Below are positions 9,886 to 18,872 of a stretch of 64,000 nt of DNA, one piece after another. Every line of letters starts with the position of its first letter. Positions within the stretch are counted from its first letter, which is position 1. The notes below the pieces were generated by a model. The model ran no database searches and had not been told where the DNA came from. It saw only the letters and a program-made list of their open reading frames with translations. The stretch spans positions 1,054,001 through 1,118,000 of the forward strand of contig NZ_CP025118.1 of NCBI RefSeq assembly GCF_002831665.1, given 5' to 3'. The position numbers were made by a program, and so were the translations under genes. Source of the stretch: Lacinutrix sp. Bg11-31. GTDB taxonomy: Bacteria; Bacteroidota; Bacteroidia; Flavobacteriales; Flavobacteriaceae.

Positions 9886-11136
9886 ATGAAAGAGCAAATA
9901 GCCTATTTCTTTTCTAATTATTACCAAGCTTTTGGGCTTACTCCAAATATGTCTAAGTATGCTAATATGTTTACATTGTTGCTAATAGCACTTATTGTAA
10001 CCTATGTTATAGATAGAGTTATTAGAACAATTTTGCGAGCAATATCTGTTCGTGTTGCAAAGCATACCAAATCTCCTTTTGATGATTTGTTATTAGCTAA
10101 TAAAGTGCCACGAAACGTAGCACATATTATACCGTTAATAATTGCATTAAAATTATTACCAATTGTTTTTATTGATTTTAGTATTATAGAAATTCCTATT
10201 CGTAAAATACTTCAAGTACTCTTTATAGTTTTAACATTATGGATTGTTAGAAGTATTTTGTTTACGCTCGAAGATTACTTTAAAACCTTACCGCGTTTAA
10301 GAGATAAGCCTATAGATAGTTATATTCAAGTATTCATGATTTTTGCATGGGTTGCTGGTGTTTTTGCTGCTATTGCAGTGTTTAGCGATGTGTCTATATT
10401 GAAGTTTATTACTGGTTTTGGTGCTGCTTCTGCTATTATTCTACTTATTTTTAAAGATACTATTCTTGGTTTTGTAGCAAGTATTCAAGTGTCTATTAAC
10501 GATATGGTTCGTATTGGAGATTGGATTACTTTCGAGAAATATGGAGCAGATGGTGATGTTGTAGAAATAAACCTAGCAACTGTAAAGGTTCAGAATTTCG
10601 ATAATACTATTACTACTATTCCTACGTATGCTATGATTTCAGATTCTTTTAAGAACTGGAGAGGTATGACGAATTCTGATGGTCGACGAATTAAAAGACA
10701 CTTGATGATTAAGCAAGATTCTATTAAATTTTTAACAGCAAAGGATATTGAACGCTTAAAAGGCATAGAGATAATTAGTGCCTATTTAGAGCAAATGGGA
10801 GGTAAAATAGACAGCTATAATACACAAAACAGTATAGATAAAACACTTTTATTAAACGGAAGAAACCTTACTAATATAGGTGTTTTTAGAAAATACATTC
10901 AAACATATTTAGAAAGCCACTCGGCAATTAACAAGGATATGCTATTAATGGCTAGGCAATTACAAGCAACTGCAGAAGGTGTTCCTTTGGAAATTTACGC
11001 TTTTAGTAAAGATAAAAGATGGGAAAATTACGAATATGTAATGTCAGATTTGTTTGATCATTTTCTTGCTGCAGTTCCAGCTTTTGATTTAGAAATTTTT
11101 GAATACCCAAGTTCTAGTAACTTTAAAACTAAATAA
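9886..11136 (+). CDS. Mechanosensitive ion channel, MscS/YbdG type
   Basis: This inner-membrane channel opens on membrane tension to release solutes during hypo-osmotic shock. Its 416 residues match YbdG-type miniconductance channels in length. Hydrophobic segments lie at about 28-48, 72-92, 104-124, 144-164 and 168-190. The MscS core follows with FGAASAIILLIFKDTILGF and then VRIGDWITF, the pore-lining helix and the start of the beta domain. The gene has its own promoter and is followed by the TetR-ABC operon, to which it is probably not linked. Confidence 0.9.
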   Translation: MKEQIAYFFSNYYQAFGLTPNMSKYANMFTLLLIALIVTYVIDRVIRTILRAISVRVAKHTKSPFDDLLLANKVPRNVAHIIPLIIALKLLPIVFIDFSIIEIPIRKILQVLFIVLTLWIVRSILFTLEDYFKTLPRLRDKPIDSYIQVFMIFAWVAGVFAAIAVFSDVSILKFITGFGAASAIILLIFKDTILGFVASIQVSINDMVRIGDWITFEKYGADGDVVEINLATVKVQNFDNTITTIPTYAMISDSFKNWRGMTNSDGRRIKRHLMIKQDSIKFLTAKDIERLKGIEIISAYLEQMGGKIDSYNTQNSIDKTLLLNGRNLTNIGVFRKYIQTYLESHSAINKDMLLMARQLQATAEGVPLEIYAFSKDKRWENYEYVMSDLFDHFLAAVPAFDLEIFEYPSSSNFKTK

Positions 11137-11192
11137 CCTCTCTTCCTTAAAAAAAAGAAAATGTTAATTAACTGTTAATCTGATTTTAATAT

Positions 11193-11215
11193 TAATAGCA
11201 ATGCTATTATATTTG
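11193..11215 (+). promoter_or_regulatory. TetR promoter with overlapping palindromic operator
   Basis: TAATAGCA (11193-11200), one central base and TGCTATTA (11202-11209) form a perfect 17-bp palindrome. It overlaps the start of the -7 element TATATTTG (11208-11215), 17 bases upstream of the TetR-family ATG. This placement is what an autorepressor operator needs. The role is inferred. Confidence 0.55.
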
Positions 11216-11232
11216 CATTCAAATTAATTATT

Positions 11233-11910
11233 ATGAAATATTTACTCTCGAACATTAAGATTAATATTAACGAAAAAATCTATTTAAAAGATCCAGAATC
11301 TTCAGATCTAGGAAAGCGTATTATTGAGAATAGTATTCTTTTAATAGACACGATTGGTTTTGATGCTTTTACTTTTAAAAAAGTAGGAACTAAAATTGGT
11401 TCTAATGAAAGCTCTATTTATCGTTATTTCGAGAGCAAACACATGCTTCTACTTTATTTAACATCCTGGTATTGGACTTGGCTAGAATACCAATTGGTAT
11501 TATCAACTAATAGTATAGAAAACAAAAATGATAAGTTAGAAAAAGCCATAACAGTGCTTTGCCAAACAACTATAATAGATTCTGCTTTTAGCCATATTGA
11601 CGAGGTTGTATTAAAGCGAATAGTTATTAACGAATATTCTAAATCATACTTAACAAAGGAAGTCGATAGTAAAAATAAAGAAGGTTATTTTTCGGTCTAT
11701 AAAAGATTAGTGAATAGGTTAAAGGATATTATTGTTGCTATAGATAACGATTATAAATATCCATTAACCTTAGCTAGTACAGTAATAGATGGCGCAATGC
11801 ATCAACACTTTTTAAAAGATCATTTTCAATCTATTACAGAGTGTAATACTACTGTTCAGCCTACAGATTTCTTTAAAGATTTAGTGTTTAATACTTTAAA
11901 ACTTAAATAA
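11233..11910 (+). CDS. TetR/AcrR-family transcriptional regulator
   Basis: This 225-residue regulator has an N-terminal helix-turn-helix of TetR type (about residues 28-75: IIENSILLIDTIGFDAFT, then SSIYRYFESKHMLL). The rest is a variable helical ligand-binding domain. It is the first gene of an operon: its stop is immediately followed by the ABC transporter ATG at 11911, then HlyD and TolC genes. It most likely controls the export operon, and a perfect palindrome over its own promoter supports autorepression. The ligand is unknown. Confidence 0.88.
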   Translation: MKYLLSNIKININEKIYLKDPESSDLGKRIIENSILLIDTIGFDAFTFKKVGTKIGSNESSIYRYFESKHMLLLYLTSWYWTWLEYQLVLSTNSIENKNDKLEKAITVLCQTTIIDSAFSHIDEVVLKRIVINEYSKSYLTKEVDSKNKEGYFSVYKRLVNRLKDIIVAIDNDYKYPLTLASTVIDGAMHQHFLKDHFQSITECNTTVQPTDFFKDLVFNTLKLK

Positions 11911-13578
11911 ATGCCTAAAAATGTTGTTGTAGCGTGGAAACGCTTTGTGGGCTTACTTAAGCTAGATAAAAAAGATGTTAGACAAATATTTTTCTATGCC
12001 ATTTTTGCCGGATTAGTAAGTTTGTCACTTCCTCTAGGAATACAAGCAATTATTAATCTACTACAAAGTGCTCAAATTAGTACATCGTGGATGGTACTGG
12101 TTGGTTTGGTGACTTTAGGAGTTGTGTTTGTTGGGATTTTGCAATTAATGCAAATTAGAATTATAGAAAACGTTCAACAAAAAATATTTACTAGAGCATC
12201 ATTTGAATTTGCTTATCGTTTTCCAAAAATGACAATGAGCGGATTAAATGGTTATTATCCACCAGAATTGGTAAATAGGTTTTTCGATACACTTACGATT
12301 CAAAAAGGATTGTCGAAAATATTAATCGATTTCCCTGCTGCTTTATTGCAAATTATTCTTGGATTAATACTCTTGTCATTTTACCATCCGTTCTTTATAA
12401 TTTACGGTATACTCCTATTAATACTTATGTACATTGTGTTTAAATTTACAGCACAAAAAGGACTTGCAACTAGTTTAGAAGAGTCGGATAATAAGTATAA
12501 AGTAGCACATTGGCTACAAGAAGTAGCACGTTCTATTTTAAGTTTTAAACTCTCTGGACGTACAAGTTTAGCTATGGAAAAAAATGATAAACTAGTAACA
12601 AGTTATTTAGAAGCTAGGGAAAATCATTTTAGAATTCTAATTCTTCAGTTTATACAACTTATTGGTTTTAAAGTATTAGTAACTGCTGGATTATTAATTA
12701 TTGGAGGTTTATTAGTTTTAAATCAGCAAATGAATATTGGACAATTTGTTGCGGCAGAGATTATTATTTTATTAGTTATTGCTTCTGTAGAAAAATTAAT
12801 TCTTGGATTAGAAACTATTTACGATGTCCTTACTTCTATCGAGAAATTAGGGAAAATTGTTGATAAGCCTTTAGAATCGCAAGAAGGTGAGATTTTAGAT
12901 TTAGAGCAAGATCAATTAATTGTAGAATTAGACGAAGTAAATTACTCAGTAGCAGATAGAGATACACCTATATTAAATAATATTTCACTTAAAATAGAAC
13001 CTAAACAAGTTATATTAATTACAGGTAAAAGTGGTTCTGGCAAATCAAGTTTATTAAAACTAGTTGCAGGTTTAATTTCTCCAACAAGAGGAAAAATATA
13101 CGCCAATAACAAATCGTTAATTGGGTTAAATATTAATTCTTACCGTTCGCATATTGGACAAGCATTAACAGAAGAAACACCTTTTGAAGGTACTTTGTTA
13201 GAGAATATAACCTTTGGAGATAAAAATATTACTACAGATCAAGTAAACGATGCTATTAAAAATGTTGGTTTAAAAGATTTTGTAAAAGCATTACCATTAG
13301 GTTTAAAAACGGTTCTATATCCTGAAGGGAGAGGTATTTCGTTTACCGTTTCTAAAAAAATAATGTTGGCTAGAAGTATTGTTAAACGTCCTAAATTACT
13401 ACTACTAAAGGAGCCATTAGATCAATTTGAAACAAACGAAGCCAAACAAATAATAGATTATTTAACTAATCCGTCTCACAATTGGACACTTGTAGTTGTT
13501 AGTCAAAATATATTATGGAATAATAAAGCTACAAAAACAATAACCTTAAATAAAGGAGAAATAACTAACACTTTATAG
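11911..13578 (+). CDS. ABC exporter subunit with degenerate ATPase domain
   Basis: This 555-residue half-transporter has a type I exporter membrane domain (about 25-310, five to six hydrophobic segments) and a C-terminal nucleotide-binding domain. Walker A is intact (GKSGSGKS, 372-379). Other ATPase motifs are not: the Q-loop glutamine is replaced in QALTEET; the LSGGQ signature aligns with ISFTV (476-480); the Walker B aspartate is a lysine (LLLLKE, K500), though the following glutamate E501 is kept; and the switch histidine aligns with Q532 (VVVSQN). It probably binds ATP but may hydrolyse it poorly. HlyD and TolC partners follow directly, so it forms the inner-membrane part of a tripartite type I export system. 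The substrate is unknown. Confidence 0.88.
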   Translation: MPKNVVVAWKRFVGLLKLDKKDVRQIFFYAIFAGLVSLSLPLGIQAIINLLQSAQISTSWMVLVGLVTLGVVFVGILQLMQIRIIENVQQKIFTRASFEFAYRFPKMTMSGLNGYYPPELVNRFFDTLTIQKGLSKILIDFPAALLQIILGLILLSFYHPFFIIYGILLLILMYIVFKFTAQKGLATSLEESDNKYKVAHWLQEVARSILSFKLSGRTSLAMEKNDKLVTSYLEARENHFRILILQFIQLIGFKVLVTAGLLIIGGLLVLNQQMNIGQFVAAEIIILLVIASVEKLILGLETIYDVLTSIEKLGKIVDKPLESQEGEILDLEQDQLIVELDEVNYSVADRDTPILNNISLKIEPKQVILITGKSGSGKSSLLKLVAGLISPTRGKIYANNKSLIGLNINSYRSHIGQALTEETPFEGTLLENITFGDKNITTDQVNDAIKNVGLKDFVKALPLGLKTVLYPEGRGISFTVSKKIMLARSIVKRPKLLLLKEPLDQFETNEAKQIIDYLTNPSHNWTLVVVSQNILWNNKATKTITLNKGEITNTL

Positions 13579-13579
13579 C

Positions 13580-14932
13580 ATGTTAAATATCTCAGAAAAT
13601 AAACTAAATACTAAAGTTGATATTTCTAACTACACTTCTTCTAAAAAAGTATTTGGTAAAAAACACTTTAAACAATTTAATAGATTATTAATTGTATCTG
13701 CAATCGTTTGCATTATCATCTTGTTTCTACCTTGGACTCAAAACATAAATGCAGCAGGAACTGTAACTACATTAACACCAGATCAAAGACCACAAAGTAT
13801 ACAATCTCCTATTCCTGGAAGAATAGAAAAATGGTATGTTAAAGAAGGTGATTTTGTAAAAAAAGGAGATACTATTCTTTTTATTTCTGAAGTAAAAAAT
13901 GATTATTTCGATCCTAATTTAATCCAAAGAACAGGACAACAAATAGAGTCTAAAAATGCTTCTGTAAAAAGTTATGGTTCTAAAGTTAATGCACTTAATA
14001 ATCAAATTTCGGCTTTAAGTAATGAACGTGGTTTAAAATTAAAACAAGCTGAAAACAAGTTATTGCAAGCTAAGCTGAAAGTAAAAAGTGATAGTATAGA
14101 TTTTGAAGCATCGAAAACTAATTTAGAAATTGCTACAAAACAATTTAAACGTACAGAAACTTTACAAGCTGAAGGTTTAAAATCTTTAACAGATGTTGAA
14201 CAAAAACGTTTAAAGCTTCAAGAAACACAAGCGAAGTTAATTTCCCAGGAGAATAAATTTTTAGTAGCTAAAAACGAAATTTTAAATGCTCAAGTTGAAA
14301 TTACAAGAACTAAAGCAGAATATATAGATAAGATATCTAAAGCGCAAAGCGATAAGTTTTCGGCAGAATCTAATCAGTTTGATGCCGAAGTTCAAGTTTC
14401 AAAACTTGAAAATAACCGTTCTAATTACGAAATTAGAAACACCATGTATTATATAAAAGCGCCTTTTAATGGTTATATAAATAAAGCTATAAAAACAGGA
14501 ATTGGAGAAAGTTTTAAAGAAGGAGAGCGTTTGGTTGGTATTATGCCAGCAAACTATGATGTTGCTGTGGAAACTTATATAAAGCCAATAGATTTGCCTT
14601 TGGTTCATATTGGAGAAACATTTAGAGTTCAGTTTGATGGTTGGCCTGCAATTGTATTTAGTGGTTGGCCTGATGTGTCTTATGGAACTTATGGAGCAAA
14701 AGTTGTAGCCATAGAAAGTTTTATTAGCGAGAATGGGAAATTTAGAATTCTATTGGCTCCAGATAATGAGGATGAATATGCTTGGCCAGAAGCTATAAGA
14801 GTTGGCTCTGGAGTAAGAGCTATTGGTTTATTAAATGATGTGCCTATTTGGTTCGAAGTATGGAGACAGCTTAATGGTTTTCCTCCAGATTATTATGTTC
14901 CAATAATTAATAATACTAAAGCAAAAAAGTAA
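13580..14932 (+). CDS. HlyD-family periplasmic adaptor subunit
   Basis: This membrane-fusion protein links the inner-membrane ABC subunit to the outer-membrane TolC channel. It is 450 residues, with one transmembrane helix at about 36-51, a split biotinyl/lipoyl-like domain (PIPGRIEKWYVKEGDFVKKG, about 85-105, and the later IKAPFNGYINKA), a long coiled-coil hairpin (about 120-285) and a beta-barrel region. It starts one base after the ABC gene stop and ends four bases before the TolC-like gene, a clear operon arrangement. Confidence 0.92.
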   Translation: MLNISENKLNTKVDISNYTSSKKVFGKKHFKQFNRLLIVSAIVCIIILFLPWTQNINAAGTVTTLTPDQRPQSIQSPIPGRIEKWYVKEGDFVKKGDTILFISEVKNDYFDPNLIQRTGQQIESKNASVKSYGSKVNALNNQISALSNERGLKLKQAENKLLQAKLKVKSDSIDFEASKTNLEIATKQFKRTETLQAEGLKSLTDVEQKRLKLQETQAKLISQENKFLVAKNEILNAQVEITRTKAEYIDKISKAQSDKFSAESNQFDAEVQVSKLENNRSNYEIRNTMYYIKAPFNGYINKAIKTGIGESFKEGERLVGIMPANYDVAVETYIKPIDLPLVHIGETFRVQFDGWPAIVFSGWPDVSYGTYGAKVVAIESFISENGKFRILLAPDNEDEYAWPEAIRVGSGVRAIGLLNDVPIWFEVWRQLNGFPPDYYVPIINNTKAKK

Positions 14933-14936
14933 TATT

Positions 14937-16328
14937 ATGAAACATTACATTTTAATCTTCAGTTTCTTTGTATCTACAATTGCTTTATCGCAGACAGAAA
15001 ACGATATGCTGTTAACTTTTAGCGAATATTTGGGTTATGTAAAGCAGTATCATCCTATTGCGAAACAAGCTAATTTAAAACTAGAAGAAGGTCAAGCCTA
15101 TTTAATTAAAGCACGTGGCGGTTTCGATCCTAAAATTGAAATAGATTACGACAGAAAAGACTTTAAGGATAAAGAATATTACAATCTATTTAACGCAACT
15201 TTTAAAGTTCCAACTTGGTATGGAATTGAAGCTAAAGCAAATTTTGAAGACAATAGTGGAGTATTTTTAAATCCACAAAATAATGTCCCTAATAATGGTT
15301 TGTTTACAGCAGGAATCTCTGCGTCTTTAGGACAAGGATTATTTATTAATGAACGAATGGCGACCTTAAAAAAAGCACAATTTTATAAGGAGCAAACCAA
15401 AGCAGAACGAAATTTACAAATTAATGATATTATTTACCAGGCATCTATTGCTTATTTTAGTTGGTTGCAATCTTTTAACGAAACAGAAATGTACCAGCGT
15501 TTTCTTGCTAATGCAAAAACAAGATATAAAGGAGTAAGAGCAAGTGTTCTTGCTGGAGATAAAGCAGGAATAGATAGCTTGGAAGCTAATATTAACATAA
15601 ATAATCGAGCCCTTGCCTTAGAGCAATCTAAAGTTGGTTTAATGAAAAACAGATTAATGGTTTCTAATTTTTTATGGTTAGACAATCAAACACCTTTAGA
15701 AATTAATCCAAGTGTAGCACCAAAACAATTAGATGTAAATGAAGTAGATGCTATTTTAAAACTAGAGCAGTTGCTAAATTTTAATGTAGAAACTCATCCA
15801 AAATTAAAAGCATTAGATAGTAAAATTAGTGGTTTAGAAGTAGAAAAAAGGCTTAAGGCAAACAAGTTATTACTTAAAGCAGATATACAGTATAACTTTA
15901 TAACTCAAGATCCAGACATAAGTAATACCTATAGCAACTCTAACTATAAAGCTGGTTTAAATATAGCTTTTCCTTTGTTTTTAAGAAAAGAACGTGGTGA
16001 TTTAAGATTGTCTAAACTAAAAATTGAAGCATCTAAATTCGAACGTACAAACACCTCTTTAAGTTTAAGTAATAAAGTAGAATCTCTACAACAGGAATTA
16101 GAGTCTTATGTATATCAAAATGAAATAATAGAAAAAGTTGTTGAAGATTATAAAACGCTACTATCTGCCGAAGAGCGTAAATTTAGTTTTGGAGAAAGTT
16201 CTATATTTCTTATAAACTATCGAGAGTCTAGCTTAATTGATGCGCAATTAAAACAGCTTAAGCTTAAAAATAAATTTTATAATACTAAAGCGAAGCTATT
16301 TACTAGTTTAGGAATAGTTTTGAATTAA
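14937..16328 (+). CDS. TolC-family outer-membrane efflux protein
   Basis: This is the outer-membrane channel of the export operon. The 463-residue protein has a signal peptide (about 1-19, ending IALSQ) and the long helical repeats of TolC, starting LTFSEYLGYVKQYHP and repeating around residue 240 onward. It is the last gene of the TetR-ABC-HlyD-TolC operon and converges on the minus-strand gene at 16358-16915. Charged helices near the C-terminus (SLIDAQLKQLKLKNKFYNTK) match the periplasmic barrel of the family. Confidence 0.9.
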   Translation: MKHYILIFSFFVSTIALSQTENDMLLTFSEYLGYVKQYHPIAKQANLKLEEGQAYLIKARGGFDPKIEIDYDRKDFKDKEYYNLFNATFKVPTWYGIEAKANFEDNSGVFLNPQNNVPNNGLFTAGISASLGQGLFINERMATLKKAQFYKEQTKAERNLQINDIIYQASIAYFSWLQSFNETEMYQRFLANAKTRYKGVRASVLAGDKAGIDSLEANININNRALALEQSKVGLMKNRLMVSNFLWLDNQTPLEINPSVAPKQLDVNEVDAILKLEQLLNFNVETHPKLKALDSKISGLEVEKRLKANKLLLKADIQYNFITQDPDISNTYSNSNYKAGLNIAFPLFLRKERGDLRLSKLKIEASKFERTNTSLSLSNKVESLQQELESYVYQNEIIEKVVEDYKTLLSAEERKFSFGESSIFLINYRESSLIDAQLKQLKLKNKFYNTKAKLFTSLGIVLN

Positions 16329-16357
16329 GATTTAAATAAAGACTATTTAAGAATAGC

Positions 16358-16915
16358 CTAAGTCTTAAAAACAGTATAAATTACAGACCAAACTAAGCCC
16401 AAAATTAAAGTAAAAACAGCTCCTTTAATCATAGTTTGTTTATGCTTAATAGCGCGTCCTAGAAAATATAAATCTGTTGTAATTTCATCATAAACAGTTT
16501 TTCCGTTTTCTGTTATTCTAGTAAATTCAGTTTTAAATTCGAACAAAGACATACTTGCAAAATTTCCAGCGTACAAACTTCCATTATATCCACTCTGCCT
16601 ATATTTTTTGCCATAATATTTATGTGGTAACATGCCAACAAGTGCAAACAACATTGAAATCAAACAAAAATAGATTATTGATGAAATAAAAACTCCAATG
16701 TTCTCTTTTTCAACTCCTGTTGCAAGATGAGTTGCTCCAAATAGCATAGTAACCAAAATAGAATTAACCGTTAAAATTATAGCCGATTTGTTGTCAACCA
16801 TTCTTAAAAGACTGTAGTGGTTTCGGGAAAGTGTGCGGTATAAAGTATCCAAACTTCTTGTACCTCCTTTTTTATTTTCTACTGTCGTTATTTTAACTTC
16901 TTCTTTTAATTCCAT
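16358..16915 (-). CDS. Pycsar effector-type (DUF5706) three-TM membrane protein
   Basis: The 185-residue protein has an N-terminal soluble helix with the DUF5706-like signature MVDNKSAIILTVNSIL (39-54), then membrane segments at about 44-60, 74-96 and 163-182. Proteins of this family include PycTM, the membrane-disrupting effector of Pycsar anti-phage systems, which responds to cyclic CMP or UMP. No nucleotide cyclase is encoded beside it: neighbours are the TolC gene and a cold-shock-domain gene. It is therefore an orphan effector-like gene, or has a housekeeping role. Assignment is from motif and topology only. Confidence 0.75.
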   Translation of the reverse strand: MELKEEVKITTVENKKGGTRSLDTLYRTLSRNHYSLLRMVDNKSAIILTVNSILVTMLFGATHLATGVEKENIGVFISSIIYFCLISMLFALVGMLPHKYYGKKYRQSGYNGSLYAGNFASMSLFEFKTEFTRITENGKTVYDEITTDLYFLGRAIKHKQTMIKGAVFTLILGLVWSVIYTVFKT

Positions 16916-16990
16916 TGTGTACTAGTCCTTATTTATATCTGCTTTATTTTATTAGAATTATTATTAACTACCAAATATAGATACTTAACA

Positions 16991-17021
16991 CAAAAAAGCC
17001 TTGACTATTTCTAATCAAGGC
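16991..17021 (-). terminator. Rho-independent terminator of the cold-shock-domain gene
   Basis: GCCTTGA (16998-17004) pairs with TCAAGGC (17015-17021). In the minus direction the hairpin is followed by a run of six T. It lies 34 bases past the stop of the gene at 17055-17507. Confidence 0.85.
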
Positions 17022-17054
17022 CAACTGTGTTCAATCACACTTTAATAGCAAATG

Positions 17055-17507
17055 TTATATTTTTTTTACACGTACAGCGTTTAAGCCTTTCATGCCTTTT
17101 TCTAGTTCAAATTGTACTTTGTCGTTTTCTGTGATTTCATCAATTAAACCACTTACATGACAGAAATATTTTTCTGAATCTTCTGCATCGATAATAAAAC
17201 CGAAACCTTTAGAAGAATCGTAGAAAGACACTTTACCTTTTCTAATAGGATCTACCTCTGGTAAATCTTCTTTTTTAGGTACGCCTAATACAATATTATC
17301 AGCTTTAATTTTTACTTTGTCTTCTGGATCTGGTGGAGTATCTACCAAATTCCCATTGAAATCTACGTAAGCAAATTGAATACCTTGTGAGCCATTCTCT
17401 GCTGATTCAGCCTTTCTAGCCTCCATTTTCTTTCTCTTGTCTTCACGCTTTTTAAGGCGCTTTTTCTCTTTTTCTAATTTGTTAAATGTCTGTTGCGACT
17501 TTGCCAT
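17055..17507 (-). CDS. Cold-shock-domain protein with basic N-terminal extension
   Basis: This 150-residue RNA- or DNA-binding protein has a lysine-rich coiled N-terminus (about 1-35), a linker, and one cold-shock domain (about 88-150). The RNP1-like motif is KGFGFI (about 109-114); the RNP2 motif is YFCHVS rather than the usual FVHFS. The extension makes it twice the length of a classical CspA. It probably acts as an RNA chaperone. It is monocistronic with a clear terminator. Confidence 0.9.
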   Translation of the reverse strand: MAKSQQTFNKLEKEKKRLKKREDKRKKMEARKAESAENGSQGIQFAYVDFNGNLVDTPPDPEDKVKIKADNIVLGVPKKEDLPEVDPIRKGKVSFYDSSKGFGFIIDAEDSEKYFCHVSGLIDEITENDKVQFELEKGMKGLNAVRVKKI

Positions 17508-17604
17508 TCTTCTTCTGTGTAATGTTAATTATTAGCTTATATGCTAATTTTGTTTGTAAAAATACGATTTTCTATTGATTAATTAAAGGAAATAATAAAG
17601 TTTA

Positions 17605-18306
17605 CTATTCTTTGTCCTTAGCTTTAACCACTGTTATGGTTGCTTTTACTCCTGTAGCTAAATTCCATTGATTAGTTATAAACGGAGTGCCACTGTCATC
17701 TAATACTTGGAATTCTGCGGTGTTTGGACCACTTGTTCCTTGATTTAGAGCCTCAAATTCTATAATATTATCTCCTGGAGTTAGTGTTAAAAAGAAACCT
17801 TTACTATGGTTTTGTAATAATACTCGAGACTGCGCAATATTTCCATTTACATAGACGCGAATTAAATCGCCATCCTCTGCTTGATGGTCTCTATATATAA
17901 TGTTAACGCGTTTTGCTTTGGTACTATACTCACCTAAAAACTGAGTAACTTCACTCCCATTATGTTTACGTTCGTCATCGTTTCTTAATTTTAAAGCTTG
18001 TTTTAACTGTTTTTGATATAACTCTGCAGGATTTCTAAACTTATTCTCTTTAATCATTGAGAAGTCTTTGCGTTCTGCAACTGGTAGTTCTTCAACTTTA
18101 GGTAGTGTTATTTCGTTTTCGGCCTCTTTATCTGCTTCTGCACTGTTTTTTTCTTCAGGTATTACTAAAAGTTCATTGTCTTCTTTTGGATCTTCTACTT
18201 CTTCCGCAGGAATTATTATAGACATGTTCTCACTATCAATTTGAGCACTTGTAGAAAGCACTAAAAAGAATGTAAAAAGGAAAAACAAGTTAAACTTCAT
18301 GTTCAT
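17605..18306 (-). CDS. Secreted hypothetical protein
   Basis: The 233-residue protein begins with a signal peptide (MNMKFNLFFLFTFFLVLSTS, then AQ); the start could equally be the methionine at residue 3 (18300). An acidic, Glu/Asp-rich stretch (about 25-75) leads to a beta-rich domain (about 115-230) with LIRVYVNGNIAQSRVLL and a TPGDNIIEFEALNQG turn, like secreted beta-sandwich modules. No enzyme motif or membrane anchor is visible. I do not recognise a named family. Confidence 0.75.
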   Translation of the reverse strand: MNMKFNLFFLFTFFLVLSTSAQIDSENMSIIIPAEEVEDPKEDNELLVIPEEKNSAEADKEAENEITLPKVEELPVAERKDFSMIKENKFRNPAELYQKQLKQALKLRNDDERKHNGSEVTQFLGEYSTKAKRVNIIYRDHQAEDGDLIRVYVNGNIAQSRVLLQNHSKGFFLTLTPGDNIIEFEALNQGTSGPNTAEFQVLDDSGTPFITNQWNLATGVKATITVVKAKDKE

Positions 18307-18466
18307 ATAAATCTATTTGTCGAAAATAATACAAAAACTATACCTAACTATTAAAGTTTTATTAATCTCTTAAAAATAATTTCATTTTGAATATAAAAGA
18401 GCACATAATTTTGCTCTACCTCTTTTAAAATGCCTATAAATAGTTAAATTCTGTTAAAATTGTACT

Positions 18467-18501
18467 TTGTTATGCATAGTACTGTAACAAAACTAATTTT
18501 G
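18467..18501 (+). promoter_or_regulatory. Predicted promoter of the two-small-ORF transcript
   Basis: TTG at 18467-18469 and TAATTTTG at 18494-18501 are 24 bases apart, one base beyond the usual spacing range but otherwise a good Bacteroidota promoter. Transcription would begin near 18507, about 50 bases before the first small ORF. Confidence 0.5.
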
Positions 18502-18556
18502 TGTCGTCTTTCTTATATAACAAACAAATTATCAATAAAATTAAAACCATAAAATT

Positions 18557-18643
18557 ATGAGAACTTTAAACAACAATCAATTAACAGGAACATTAAAAGG
18601 AACTAAAAGTAATACTTGGAATACAAGAAGACGTTACAGGTAA
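18557..18643 (+). CDS. Tiny ORF 1 (28 residues)
   Basis: The 28-codon ORF starts MRTLNNNQLTGTLKG and ends NTRRRYR, giving a very basic C-terminus. It lies between a predicted promoter (18467-18501) and a strong terminator (18873-18905), so a short transcript certainly seems to be made here. It shares an MR start and a W-N...R-Y ending with the next small ORF. It could be a translated small protein or part of a small RNA. No family is known to me. Confidence 0.45.
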   Translation: MRTLNNNQLTGTLKGTKSNTWNTRRRYR

Positions 18644-18663
18644 TTTTAGTATCATCAATCAAG

Positions 18664-18681
18664 TGCTGAAATAATTCAGCA
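18664..18681 (+). other. RNA hairpin between the two tiny ORFs
   Basis: TGCTGAA (18664-18670), loop ATAA, then TTCAGCA (18675-18681) is a perfect 7-bp stem. It lies 21 bases after ORF 1 and 34 bases before ORF 2 and may affect translation or mRNA stability. Confidence 0.5.
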
Positions 18682-18714
18682 TCAATCGAAATCAATCAAA
18701 AAAAACCAAAGATT

Positions 18715-18849
18715 ATGAGAGCAATTATTAACACCTTAAGAAAAACGAATTGTATTACTGAAGAACGTTTACATGTTAGTAGAGAAATCTATAGATTCAG
18801 CAACTCAAGAGATGGATTATGGAATGGCGCAAAACGCTATGTACATTAA
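18715..18849 (+). CDS. Tiny ORF 2 (44 residues)
   Basis: The 44-codon ORF starts MRAIINTLRKTNC and ends LWNGAKRYVH. It is the second ORF between the predicted promoter and the terminator at 18873-18905, only 23 bases from the hairpin. Its ending resembles that of tiny ORF 1 (TWNTRRRYR against LWNGAKRYVH), which suggests two diverged copies and real translation. No signal peptide, membrane segment or known domain is visible. Confidence 0.5.
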   Translation: MRAIINTLRKTNCITEERLHVSREIYRFSNSRDGLWNGAKRYVH

Positions 18850-18872
18850 TAACTAACTCGAATAATCGAAAT

